Shown here: in pieces, positions 9,179-16,863 of the stretch
How positions within the stretch are numbered: the first letter of the stretch is position 1
Layout: every line of letters starts with the position of its first letter
DNA from: Sphingopyxis sp. JAI108
Lineage (GTDB): Bacteria; Pseudomonadota; Alphaproteobacteria; Sphingomonadales; Sphingomonadaceae
Assembly: GCF_013410105.1 (NCBI RefSeq)
Contig: NZ_JACCCJ010000001.1
Coordinates: forward strand, 186,001 to 250,000
Direction: 5' to 3'
Length of the DNA stretch: 64,000 nt
Notes under the pieces: model-generated
What the model was told of the DNA's origin: nothing
Seen by the model: only the letters and a program-made list of their open reading frames with translations
The model's database searches: none
Program-made: the position numbers and the translations under genes

Positions 9179-9375
9179 CAGCAACGGCCGCGGCCAGCGA
9201 TCCGCATTCGCATATCCCCGATCGGGACGTCGGCAAGGGCGCTGCCACGCCCGAAGGAGACGTCGCTAGGCGATGCTGTTCGTTTCGTCAATTTTGTTCA
9301 CGGCGAGTTGAGCAAATAACCTTCACCTCGGCGCATTGGGCTTCAGAAGGCATTATTTTGAGGGAATCGAAACCG

Positions 9376-9401
9376 TCAATTTTATTAATTCATATATGAA
9401 T
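9376..9401. promoter_or_regulatory. Perfect 14-base palindrome ATTCATATATGAAT
   Basis: ATTCATATATGAAT at 9388-9401 is an exact palindrome, about 82 bases upstream of the second TonB receptor. Its left flank (GTCAATTTTATTAATTCATA from 9377) matches the region near 3297 at 17 of 20 positions. This is the cleanest copy of the motif and the best guess for the operator consensus. The rest of the 304-base gap from 9179 shows no gene. Confidence 0.6.
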
Positions 9402-9482
9402 GACTGTTGACACGGTTCCGACGGGAGCGCACATCCGGTCGCCGAGAACGCCGCAGAGCGTTTGCGATTGGGAGATGAGATC

Positions 9483-11678
9483 ATGAGAAATCGACTGCTT
9501 TTGGTATCCGCCGCGGCGTGGCTTGCCCCCGTGTCGGCCTATGCGCAGGCGGCGCCTTCGCCCGCCGGTGAAGATTCCGTGACGACCGACGAAATCGTCG
9601 TGACGGCAGAGCGCCGCACCACGAGCCTGCAGCGAACGAGCGTTGCGGCGACGGTGCTCACGGGGGAGGATCTGGTGCGCAAGGGCGTCAACAGCGTCGA
9701 GGGGCTGCAATTCGCCTCGCCGTCGCTGACGGTCAATACCACCGGACAAGGAAACGCCTTCAACATCCGCGGCATCGGCAAGACCGAACAGAACAGCGCG
9801 ATCGGCGTGGGCGTCATCACCTACCGCGACGGTGTTGCGACCCTGCCGGGCTATTTCCAGACCGAACCCTATTATGACATCGCGAGCGTCGAGGTGCTGC
9901 GCGGGCCGCAGGGCACTTTCGCCGGCGGCAACGCGACCGGCGGCGCGGTGTTCATCACCCAGCAAAATGCGACCTTCGACCGAGTCGGCGGCTATTTCCT
10001 CGCCCAATATGGCAATTACGACCATATGAAGCTCCAGGGCGCGCTCAATATCCCGCACAGCGATACGCTCGCAATCCGCTTTGCCGGCAACATCGAGCGG
10101 CGCGACACATTCTATGATGTGTCGGGCCCCTGGACGGGCAATCCGGGCAATCGCCGCGATTATAGCGGCCGCATCAGCATCGCGTGGGAACCGACGCCCG
10201 AGCTCACCGTGCTGTTGAAGGGGGACTATAACAATATCGAATATGGCGGCCTGCCTGCGGGCCGAGCGACCGAGACGGGCGATCCGCTGAAGGTTGCCAA
10301 CAACGCCGATCTGGGTGGCCGGGACGAGTTCGGCCGCGTGGTGCTCAACATGGCGTACAAGTTCGACAATGGCATCACCCTGCGATCGATCAGCGGCTTC
10401 CAGCGCGGGACGACGCAGATCGCCTCGGACAGCGACGGCACCGCGGCGGCCGGCACCGTCGCCGCGCCGGCGATCCAGTTTCGCGCCAAGATCAGCGAGG
10501 AAATCTGGTCACAGGAATTCAATATCGTCTCGCCCGATACGGGGCCCTTCACCTGGGTGCTCGGCGGCTTCTACCAGCATGACAAGATCACCATTCCGCC
10601 AGACGGCGGCTATATCGTCGATCAGACCCCCAACTCCTTGTCGCCGCTGGTCTTCGATACGGTGATCGAAGGCGTCAATCCGAAGACCGCGCTCGCGGCA
10701 TTCGGGCAGCTGGGTTATGAATTGACCGATGGCCTCCAGGTGACGGCGGGGGCCCGCTGGTCGCGCACCACCTCGGCCAATGATGCCGTCGCGAGGGCGA
10801 TTATTCCGCCGCTCGGCACGCTGCTGACGCTCGAACAGGTCGATCGCACCGTCAACAAGAAGGTCAACGGCAAGATCGCGCTGAACTGGACGGTCGACCG
10901 CGATCATTTCCTTTATGCCTTCGTCGCAACCGGGACGAAGGCGGGCGGTCTCAACGGGCCCAATGTGCTGGGCCTCCAGCCGCTGGCATTCGAACCCGAG
11001 GACGTGACCGATTTCGAACTCGGATGGAAGGGGACCTTCCTTGACGGCCGCTTGCGTACCCAGCTTGGCGGTTATTACAATATCTATGAGAATTTCCAGA
11101 TCAGCATCGTCGATCCGGTATCGCCGAGCATCTCGTCGATCTTCAATGTGCCCGGCAAGACCAAGCTTTATGGCGTCGAACTCTCGGCGCAGGGCAGTTT
11201 CAACCGTCTGTCATTCGACCTTGCAGGATCGGTGTCCAATTCGAAGCTCGGCACTTTCTTTGCCGCCGATCCGCGGCTCGGAGCATTGGGCGTCGTCTGC
11301 AATCCCGAAAGCGGGCCGCCGACAGCGCGCTGCATCGATCTCAGCGGTAACGAGCAGGCCTATGCGCCGAAGCTTACGCTGAGCGCCGGCGCGCAATATG
11401 CCATCCCCCTCGGCGGTGACGCGACGCTCACTCCGCGCGTCGATTTCGCGCATATCGCGGCAGCCTGGGGCAGCCTGTTCCAGAACCGGCTGTTCGGCGA
11501 CCGGCTGGAGGCGCGCAACATCCTCAATGCGCAGCTGACGCTCGCAACCGGCGACTGGTCGATCGCGGCCTATGGGACCAACCTCACCGACCAGCATTAT
11601 GTCGCCGCGATCAACGGGACGCGGCGCCTTGCCGGGGTCCCGCGGCAATATGGCCTGCGCGTCAGCCGAACTTTCTGA
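9483..11678 (+). CDS. TonB-dependent outer-membrane receptor
   Basis: 731 residues from ATG 9483, which has GGAGA seven bases upstream and gives a signal peptide (MRNRLLLVSAAAWLAPVSAYAQ). A TonB-box-like DEIVVTAERR is followed by the plug (SFNIRGIGK-type motif, VEVLRGPQGTFAGGNATGG) and the barrel, ending in the aromatic YGLRVSRTF. No STN domain. It is the second receptor of the catabolic block and shares a promoter motif with the first. Like the first, it probably imports a glycoside or aromatic ester. A strong terminator follows. Confidence 0.93.
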   Translation: MRNRLLLVSAAAWLAPVSAYAQAAPSPAGEDSVTTDEIVVTAERRTTSLQRTSVAATVLTGEDLVRKGVNSVEGLQFASPSLTVNTTGQGNAFNIRGIGKTEQNSAIGVGVITYRDGVATLPGYFQTEPYYDIASVEVLRGPQGTFAGGNATGGAVFITQQNATFDRVGGYFLAQYGNYDHMKLQGALNIPHSDTLAIRFAGNIERRDTFYDVSGPWTGNPGNRRDYSGRISIAWEPTPELTVLLKGDYNNIEYGGLPAGRATETGDPLKVANNADLGGRDEFGRVVLNMAYKFDNGITLRSISGFQRGTTQIASDSDGTAAAGTVAAPAIQFRAKISEEIWSQEFNIVSPDTGPFTWVLGGFYQHDKITIPPDGGYIVDQTPNSLSPLVFDTVIEGVNPKTALAAFGQLGYELTDGLQVTAGARWSRTTSANDAVARAIIPPLGTLLTLEQVDRTVNKKVNGKIALNWTVDRDHFLYAFVATGTKAGGLNGPNVLGLQPLAFEPEDVTDFELGWKGTFLDGRLRTQLGGYYNIYENFQISIVDPVSPSISSIFNVPGKTKLYGVELSAQGSFNRLSFDLAGSVSNSKLGTFFAADPRLGALGVVCNPESGPPTARCIDLSGNEQAYAPKLTLSAGAQYAIPLGGDATLTPRVDFAHIAAAWGSLFQNRLFGDRLEARNILNAQLTLATGDWSIAAYGTNLTDQHYVAAINGTRRLAGVPRQYGLRVSRTF

Positions 11679-11687
11679 CCCTCCCTC

Positions 11688-11725
11688 GCGGGCATGGCTT
11701 CTCCCGCCATGCCCGCATCTTTTTG
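11688..11725 (+). terminator. Rho-independent terminator after the TonB receptor
   Basis: A perfect 11-base stem (GCGGGCATGGC at 11688-11698 with GCCATGCCCGC at 11706-11716), 7-base loop, then ATCTTTTTG. It starts ten bases after the receptor stop and ends just before the MFS gene, so it should limit read-through into the transporter. Confidence 0.85.
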
Positions 11726-11737
11726 CGAAAGAGCAAG

Positions 11738-13054
11738 ATGCCGACAGCCTTGCCACAGACAGTCTCTCCCCCCGGGCAACCGCGGGATCGCTATGCCTGG
11801 TTCGTCCTCGCCGCGCTCTGTCTCGTTTATGTGCTGAATTTTCTCGATCGGCAGCTGCTGTCGATCCTTGCGAAGCCGATCCAGGATGAGCTCGGCGTCA
11901 CCGACGGCGAGCTCGGGCTGCTTGGCGGCCTCTATTTCGCGATGTTCTACTGCGTCCTGGGAATCCCGGTCGCCTGGCTGGCCGACCGGACGAACCGTGT
12001 GCGTGTCCTGTCCCTTGCCTGCGCGCTGTGGAGCGCGGCGACAATCGCCTGCGGATTGTCGACGACCTATGTCGAGCTCGCGGCGGCGCGCATGGGGGTA
12101 GGGATCGGCGAAGCGGGCGGAGTGCCGCCCTCCTATTCGATCATTTCCGACTATTTCCCGCCCGAGCGGCGCGGCCTCGCGCTGGCCCTGTTCAATCTCG
12201 GGCCGCCGCTCGGGCAAGCACTCGGCGTCGCCTTCGGAGCCAAGATCGCCGCGGCATATGACTGGCGGCTCGCCTTTCTGCTGCTCGGTGTCGCGGGACT
12301 GATTGCCGCCGCGGGCGTGTGGGCGTTCGTGCGCGAGCCGCGGCGCGGTGCGACCGATACCGTTCAGCCGGCCTCGCCGACGGGCGAGGCGCCGACCTTC
12401 GGCGCGACAATGAAAATGTTCTTCGCGCGCGCCGACCTGACGCTCGTCTCGCTCGCTGCCGGCGCAACGCAGTTCGTGACCTATGCGACGCTTGCGTTCA
12501 CGACTCTCTTCCTGATGCGGGAGAAAGGAATGACCCTAGACGAGATCGCGATCTGGTACGCGCTTGTCCTTGGTGTCGGCGTCAGCGCGGGCATCTATCT
12601 TTCGGGCCGCCTGGTCGACCGTTTTGCCGCGGTGCGTCCCGAGGCCTATGGGCTGATCCCGGCCATCTCGCTGCTGCTGGCCGTGCCTTTCTTCATCGGT
12701 TTCGTCCATACGCCGGCCTGGCCGCTCGCGATGCTTTTCCTGATAGGTCCGACCTTCTTCAATTATTTCTACCTGACACCGGCGGTGACACTCGTGCAGA
12801 ACGCCGTCGCGGCGCGCCAAAGGACGCTGGCGGGCGCAGTGCTGCTGCTGATCATGAATCTGATCGGTCTCGGGCTCGGCCCGACATGGCTCGGCGCAGT
12901 GAGCGACTGGCTGAAGCCGGCGCACCCCGACAATTCGCTCCAACTGGCCTTCTACAGCCTCGTCCCCTTCTACTTTGTCGCGATCGCTCTCCACCTTGCG
13001 CTCGCGCGTGTACTCAAACGCCAGCATCAAAAGGAACTCCATGACCTCCCCTGA
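11738..13054 (+). CDS. MFS transporter
   Basis: 438 residues with about 12 membrane helices. The N-terminal half has YAWFVLAALCLVYVLNFLDRQLLSIL and the loop 2-3 motif GIPVAWLADRTNRVRVL, the major facilitator signature. The sequence GIGEAGGVPPSYSIISDYFPPERRGLALA is common in the sphingomonad aromatic/organic-acid branch (often called spinster-like). An inner-membrane carrier for a small organic molecule is expected. It is downstream of the receptor and upstream of an acyl-CoA ligase, matching transport then activation of an acid. ATG 11738 is preferred over a TTG at 11723 that lies in the terminator tract. Confidence 0.9.
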   Translation: MPTALPQTVSPPGQPRDRYAWFVLAALCLVYVLNFLDRQLLSILAKPIQDELGVTDGELGLLGGLYFAMFYCVLGIPVAWLADRTNRVRVLSLACALWSAATIACGLSTTYVELAAARMGVGIGEAGGVPPSYSIISDYFPPERRGLALALFNLGPPLGQALGVAFGAKIAAAYDWRLAFLLLGVAGLIAAAGVWAFVREPRRGATDTVQPASPTGEAPTFGATMKMFFARADLTLVSLAAGATQFVTYATLAFTTLFLMREKGMTLDEIAIWYALVLGVGVSAGIYLSGRLVDRFAAVRPEAYGLIPAISLLLAVPFFIGFVHTPAWPLAMLFLIGPTFFNYFYLTPAVTLVQNAVAARQRTLAGAVLLLIMNLIGLGLGPTWLGAVSDWLKPAHPDNSLQLAFYSLVPFYFVAIALHLALARVLKRQHQKELHDLP

Positions 13055-13177
13055 CCGAGCCGCATGCCATCTGTCCGCGCCGGGGGCGCTCCGCAGTTCC
13101 GAACGAGTGACCTTGAAGAGCATGAAGCGCCGCGACAGTCTTATGGCCGCCCACCGCGCGAAAGCGAACGCCTCGTG

Positions 13178-14755
13178 ATGGCCGGCAACCCGCAGCCTTA
13201 CGCGTTGACGCTCGACAAATTCCTCGACCATGCGGCCAAATGGCATGGCGGGGCCGAAGTGGTGACGGGCAGCGCGCCCTCGCGCATCGGCTATGCCGCC
13301 TTGCGGGCGCGGGCCAATCGCCTTTCGGGTGCCTTCACGGCACTCGGGCTGCGGCAGGGCGATCATCTCGCGACCCTTGGCTGGAACACGCAGGCGCATA
13401 TGGAGACCTGGTATGCCGCGATGGGCGTCGGCATCGTCTGCCATACGCTCAACCCGCGTCTTACCGCCGACCATCTCGCCCGGATGATACACAGTGCGGG
13501 CAATCGCGTGCTCGCCGCGAGCAGCGGTTTGGCGTCGCTCGTCGAGGAACTGGTTCCGCTTTGCCCGGCGATCGAGCATGTCGTGCTGCTCGACGATGGC
13601 CCGGCGACCGATGCCGTGCCCGCCCTTGAGCGGGCGAGGGTCTGGCGCCTCGCCGACCTCCTTGCCGAAGAGGGCGCGCCGGTCCAATGGGGCGCCTTCG
13701 ACGAAGATGCGCCAGCTGGGCTTTGCTTCACGTCGGGCACCACGGGCGATCCCAAGGGTGTGACCTATACCCATCGCTCCAATTACCTTCACACGGTCCA
13801 TCTGTTGCAGGCCGATGTGATGGGGCTGCGAAGTGAAGACGCCGTGCTGGTGGCGGTGCCGATGTTTCACGCGAACGGCTGGGGCTTTCCATTCGCTGCT
13901 CCCGCCGTCGGCGCCAAGCTCGTACTTCCAGGCCGCGACCAGGATGGCGCGAGCCTCGCGAAGCTGATTGCCGATGAAGGGGTCACGGTGGCCGCGGGCG
14001 TCGCAACGGTCTGGCTGGGACTGGTCGATCATCTCGACGCTGTCGGCGGTCAGCTGCCCTCGCTCCAGCGCCTTCTTCTCGGCGGCTCGGCGGTACCGCA
14101 AGCCTTGATGGATCGGCTCGAGCAGCGGCTCGGCGTGACCGTCCAGACCAGTTGGGGAATGACCGAATTGTCGCCGCTCGGTGCGATCATGCCGCCGACG
14201 GCGCAGGAGCGCGTCTCCGCTAAGTCCGGGCGGCCGCCGATGGGGATCGACCTGCTGCTCACGGACGAGAATGGCGAGGCGCTAGCCGAACAGCGGGGCC
14301 CGGAGGGGCGACTGCGCGTCCGGGGCGCCAGCGTCGTCGATCGCTATTTCGGCCATCAGGACAAGGCGACCGATGCCGATGGCTGGTTCGACACCGGCGA
14401 CCTCGCGACGATCGACACCGATGGCTATCTGTCGATCACCGGCCGTGCCAAGGATCTGATCAAGTCGGGCGGCGAATGGATCAATCCCGCCGAGATCGAG
14501 GCCATCGTCGGCGCGCTGCCCGAGATCGCCCTGGCGGCGGTCGTCGGCCGCCCCCATGAAAAATGGGGCGAACGGCCGATCCTGATCGTCGAACCTCGCG
14601 CAGGTGCGGACGTCAGCGACGAGACATTGCTCGACGCGCTGCGCGGCCGCATCGCCAATTGGTGGCTTCCCGATGCAATCGTGCGGCTGGCGGCAATGCC
14701 GCTGGCGCTTACCGGAAAAATCGACAAGAAGCGCTTGCGAGCCGAGCATGGCTGA
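13178..14755 (+). CDS. AMP-dependent acyl-CoA synthetase/ligase
   Basis: About 525 residues. The start at 13178 (MAGNPQPYALTLDKFLDHAAKWHG) matches the usual N-terminus of medium/long-chain acyl-CoA ligases of this branch. The ATP/AMP motif is TSGTTGDPKGVTYTHRS, with QTSWGMTELSPLG, DGWFDTGDLATID, and the C-terminal catalytic Lys in LTGKIDKKRLR. It joins a carboxylic acid to CoA through an acyl-AMP. Likely role: activating the acid freed by the esterase of this block. Upstream codons to 13064 are open but do not look like this family. Confidence 0.9.
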   Translation: MAGNPQPYALTLDKFLDHAAKWHGGAEVVTGSAPSRIGYAALRARANRLSGAFTALGLRQGDHLATLGWNTQAHMETWYAAMGVGIVCHTLNPRLTADHLARMIHSAGNRVLAASSGLASLVEELVPLCPAIEHVVLLDDGPATDAVPALERARVWRLADLLAEEGAPVQWGAFDEDAPAGLCFTSGTTGDPKGVTYTHRSNYLHTVHLLQADVMGLRSEDAVLVAVPMFHANGWGFPFAAPAVGAKLVLPGRDQDGASLAKLIADEGVTVAAGVATVWLGLVDHLDAVGGQLPSLQRLLLGGSAVPQALMDRLEQRLGVTVQTSWGMTELSPLGAIMPPTAQERVSAKSGRPPMGIDLLLTDENGEALAEQRGPEGRLRVRGASVVDRYFGHQDKATDADGWFDTGDLATIDTDGYLSITGRAKDLIKSGGEWINPAEIEAIVGALPEIALAAVVGRPHEKWGERPILIVEPRAGADVSDETLLDALRGRIANWWLPDAIVRLAAMPLALTGKIDKKRLRAEHG

Positions 14756-14810
14756 AACAAAGATGATCATGCGCCGCGGGTCACCGGTCCCGGGGCGCAA
14801 GGGGATGGAA

Positions 14811-15524
14811 ATGAATAAGCCTGCAAAGCCGACCAGGCACACCAGGCGGCCGACCAAGGCCGACCAGCGCGCTGCGACGATGGAGCAGATCTACGATGCG
14901 GCCGAAGAGCTGTTTTCGAAGCGTGGTCTCTATGGCGTGACCCTGAAGGAGGTCGCGGCAAAGGTCGGCGTCCACCAGTCGCTTCTTCATTATTATTTCA
15001 AGGACAAGAAAGAACTGTTCGATGCGGTGATCGCACGCCGCGCGCCGGTGACGATCGAACGGCGGATGAAAGCGCTCGACGCCTATGAACGCGCCGTTGA
15101 GGGCCGGCCTACCGTCGAGGGTGCTCTGCGCGCCTATCTCGATACGGATCTCGAACTTCATGGTGAGGGCGGCCTTGGCTGGCGTCACTATGGGCAGCTC
15201 GGCGCCCAGATGAGCAATACCGCCGAATGGGGGGCCGAGCTCATGGACACGCATTTCGACGAGGTCGTGCTGCGGCTCATCGCAATCATCCGCAAGGCGA
15301 TGCCCGATTGCCCCGACGAAGACCTGTTCTGGGGCTATCACTTCGTGTCCGCGGGCCTGATGCTGACCCTTGGCCGCACCGGACGTATCGACAAACTGTC
15401 TGGCGGACTTTGCAAGTCCGACGATTTCGATGCCGTGAAGGAGCGGATGGCACGCTTCATGGCGGCGGGCTTCATTGCGACCTGCGAAGCCCGGCGCGCC
15501 CAGCGCGAGGCCGCCAAGCAATGA
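14811..15524 (+). CDS. TetR family transcriptional regulator
   Basis: About 237 residues. The N-terminal HTH is RAATMEQIYDAAEELFSKRGLYGVTLKEVAAKVGVHQSLLHYYFKDKKELFDAVI, a standard TetR DNA-binding domain. The C-terminal ligand domain contains GWRHYGQLGAQMSN and a FWGYHFVSAGLMLTLGRTGRID tail typical of one TetR branch. AAGGGG lies six bases before ATG 14811; an in-frame ATG at 14805 is possible. It closes the catabolic block, so it is the most likely binder of the ATTCAT/ATGAAT palindromes. That link is inference. Confidence 0.88.
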   Translation: MNKPAKPTRHTRRPTKADQRAATMEQIYDAAEELFSKRGLYGVTLKEVAAKVGVHQSLLHYYFKDKKELFDAVIARRAPVTIERRMKALDAYERAVEGRPTVEGALRAYLDTDLELHGEGGLGWRHYGQLGAQMSNTAEWGAELMDTHFDEVVLRLIAIIRKAMPDCPDEDLFWGYHFVSAGLMLTLGRTGRIDKLSGGLCKSDDFDAVKERMARFMAAGFIATCEARRAQREAAKQ

Positions 15525-15602
15525 GCCTAGCCCGCTCGTCAGCCTGAGCGGTTGCGGGAAGGGGCCCAAAAGATCCGCAAGCGCCGGAAATCCTGTTCAC
15601 AG

Positions 15603-15806
15603 CTAAGCGATCGCTATGTTCGGCAAAATATGTCCGCCAGACAGCTCGAGCGAACACGGCCCGCCTTTATAGAACCATTCGCGGTTCCAGTTTCCGTTGC
15701 CACTCAGAAATGAACAGACAAAATGTCTTCGCCCATCCTGATCGAAGGGTGTGACCGGGTTTTGGCACGCATGTCCAGGCGAACCGCTAAAGGTGTCAAT
15801 GCGCAC
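15603..15806 (-). CDS. Doubtful 67-residue ORF in the intergenic region
   Basis: This frame from a GTG reads smoothly (HACQNPVTPFDQDGRRHFVCSFLSG, NREWFYKGGPCSLEL) and looks more protein-like than its antisense frames, with two short Cys-containing segments. No clear ribosome site (AGGA abuts the GTG) and no family I recognise. It may be a remnant of a longer gene or a real small protein. Apart from this and the lasso promoter, the 440 bases from 15525 to 15964 show nothing else. Confidence 0.3.
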   Translation of the reverse strand: MRIDTFSGSPGHACQNPVTPFDQDGRRHFVCSFLSGNGNWNREWFYKGGPCSLELSGGHILPNIAIA

Positions 15807-15964
15807 TCCTGACGTGCGCTTTCTATAGCTCGGTCACATTTGTTGCCGCCCGTTCGAAAGCTGCGTTCGATAATAATCCGATTATTAAATGGAACCGGAT
15901 TTCACCGGGCCATAGCCTCGGAATGCGACTCATTTCGGTCGCGTTTTATGTAGAGGAAACTGCC

Positions 15965-16105
15965 ATGAAAACGGTGAATAAGGACGAGGGCCTCGTCGAT
16001 CTCGGCGACGCTCGCATCGAAACGAAGGGCTCCGATCTCGAAGGTCAGATCGATTTCCAGACGGGGCTCAAGCGGGTCAACGGTGGCATCCAGGCCGCCG
16101 ACTGA
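15965..16105 (+). CDS. Lasso peptide precursor (A protein)
   Basis: A 46-residue peptide, start at 15965 with GAGGAA seven bases upstream. The leader (1-21) ends LVDLGDARIETK, matching the L-x-x-LG-x-A-x-x-ET-(R/K) leader end of astexin-type precursors, with the obligatory Thr at position -2. Cleavage after Lys21 gives a 25-residue core starting GSDLEGQID: Gly1 and Asp9 would form a nine-membered macrolactam ring. The tail contains FQTGLKRVN and ends GGIQAAD; an acidic C-terminus (AD, DD or QD) is common in this group. The B and C genes follow directly. The ring assignment is firm by rule; plug residues (perhaps Lys15/Arg16 of the core) are a guess. Confidence 0.88.
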   Translation: MKTVNKDEGLVDLGDARIETKGSDLEGQIDFQTGLKRVNGGIQAAD

Positions 16106-16112
16106 TCGATCC

Positions 16113-16141
16113 GGCGTGCGGTTCGTCGAGGACCGCACGCC
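16113..16141 (+). promoter_or_regulatory. Hairpin between lasso precursor and B gene
   Basis: GGCGTGCGGT (16113-16122) pairs perfectly with ACCGCACGCC (16132-16141) around a nine-base loop. It lies eight bases after the precursor stop and has no T-tract. A role as attenuator or 3'-end stabiliser, giving more precursor mRNA than enzyme mRNA, is likely by analogy with other peptide clusters. Confidence 0.65.
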
Positions 16142-16173
16142 ATCCCGTGCAACGGTCTCCTGCGAGCGACATC

Positions 16174-16863
16174 ATGGCTGGCAACACTTCCCCGAAAGTC
16201 GAACAGATCCAAGAAGAATCGGCATCAAGCTGGCCGGAGTGCAGAGCCGTCAGGCTCCGGCCCCAGGTGCATTTCTGTCGAATAGGCGCGCGCTTCATCT
16301 TGCTTGATCTCGCCGCGAGCCGTTACTTTCTGCTCGAAGGACCGGCAGCGGAGCGCTTCACTTCGTGGTGCGACGAGAAGGCGGACGCTTCCACGATACG
16401 CTGGCTTCAAGAAGCCGGTCTCGTTGAACCGGGATCGGCAGCCGCGCATCCGTCGCCCCCCGTCCTGCCTCTCCTCAGCCTCTTCGATGTACCGCCAGCG
16501 CGGGCCCGGCCCTGGCTGGTCGCCGAAGCGCTGTGCGAGCAGGTCGTTGCATCCCGGCGCGTACGCGGCGAATCGCTGGCGGCATCGCTGCGGCAAGCCA
16601 ATAGCGCCACGGCCGACCTGGAGGCTTGTCGCCCCATCGCGGCCGCCTGCCGTGCAGCGGCGCGCTACCGGGCGGCCGCCGATCAGTGCCTGCCAAATGC
16701 GCTCGCGATGAGAAGGATGCTCGCCCGCCGCGGTATTGCTTCAAACCTTGTCATAGGCGTCATGCTTCCCTTTTCTGCCCATTGCTGGCTCCAGTCAGGA
16801 GAGACGGTGCTGAGCGATCCATTGGACAGCGTCCGAAACTTTCACCCCTTGGTTGTGGTATGA
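16174..16863 (+). CDS. Lasso peptide B protein (RRE plus leader peptidase)
   Basis: 229 residues from ATG 16174. The N-terminal third (about 25-85, VRLRPQVHFCRIGARFILLDLAASRYFLLEG) is a PqqD-like RiPP recognition element that holds the leader. The C-terminal part is a transglutaminase-like cysteine protease with Cys172 (DQCLPNALAMRRML), His203 (SAHCWLQ) and Asp215 or Asp218 (LSDPLDS). It removes the leader with ATP-dependent help from the C protein. RRE and protease are fused here, as in proteobacterial clusters; many Gram-positive clusters split them. Its stop overlaps the next start as ATGA. An upstream GTG at 16147 is possible. Confidence 0.88.
   Translation: MAGNTSPKVEQIQEESASSWPECRAVRLRPQVHFCRIGARFILLDLAASRYFLLEGPAAERFTSWCDEKADASTIRWLQEAGLVEPGSAAAHPSPPVLPLLSLFDVPPARARPWLVAEALCEQVVASRRVRGESLAASLRQANSATADLEACRPIAAACRAAARYRAAADQCLPNALAMRRMLARRGIASNLVIGVMLPFSAHCWLQSGETVLSDPLDSVRNFHPLVVV

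Noticed and set aside
12536-14101. Minus-strand 521-residue ORF
   Set aside because: It lies antisense to the MFS and acyl-CoA ligase genes, is Arg/His/Gly-rich and has no family signature; high-GC shadow frame.
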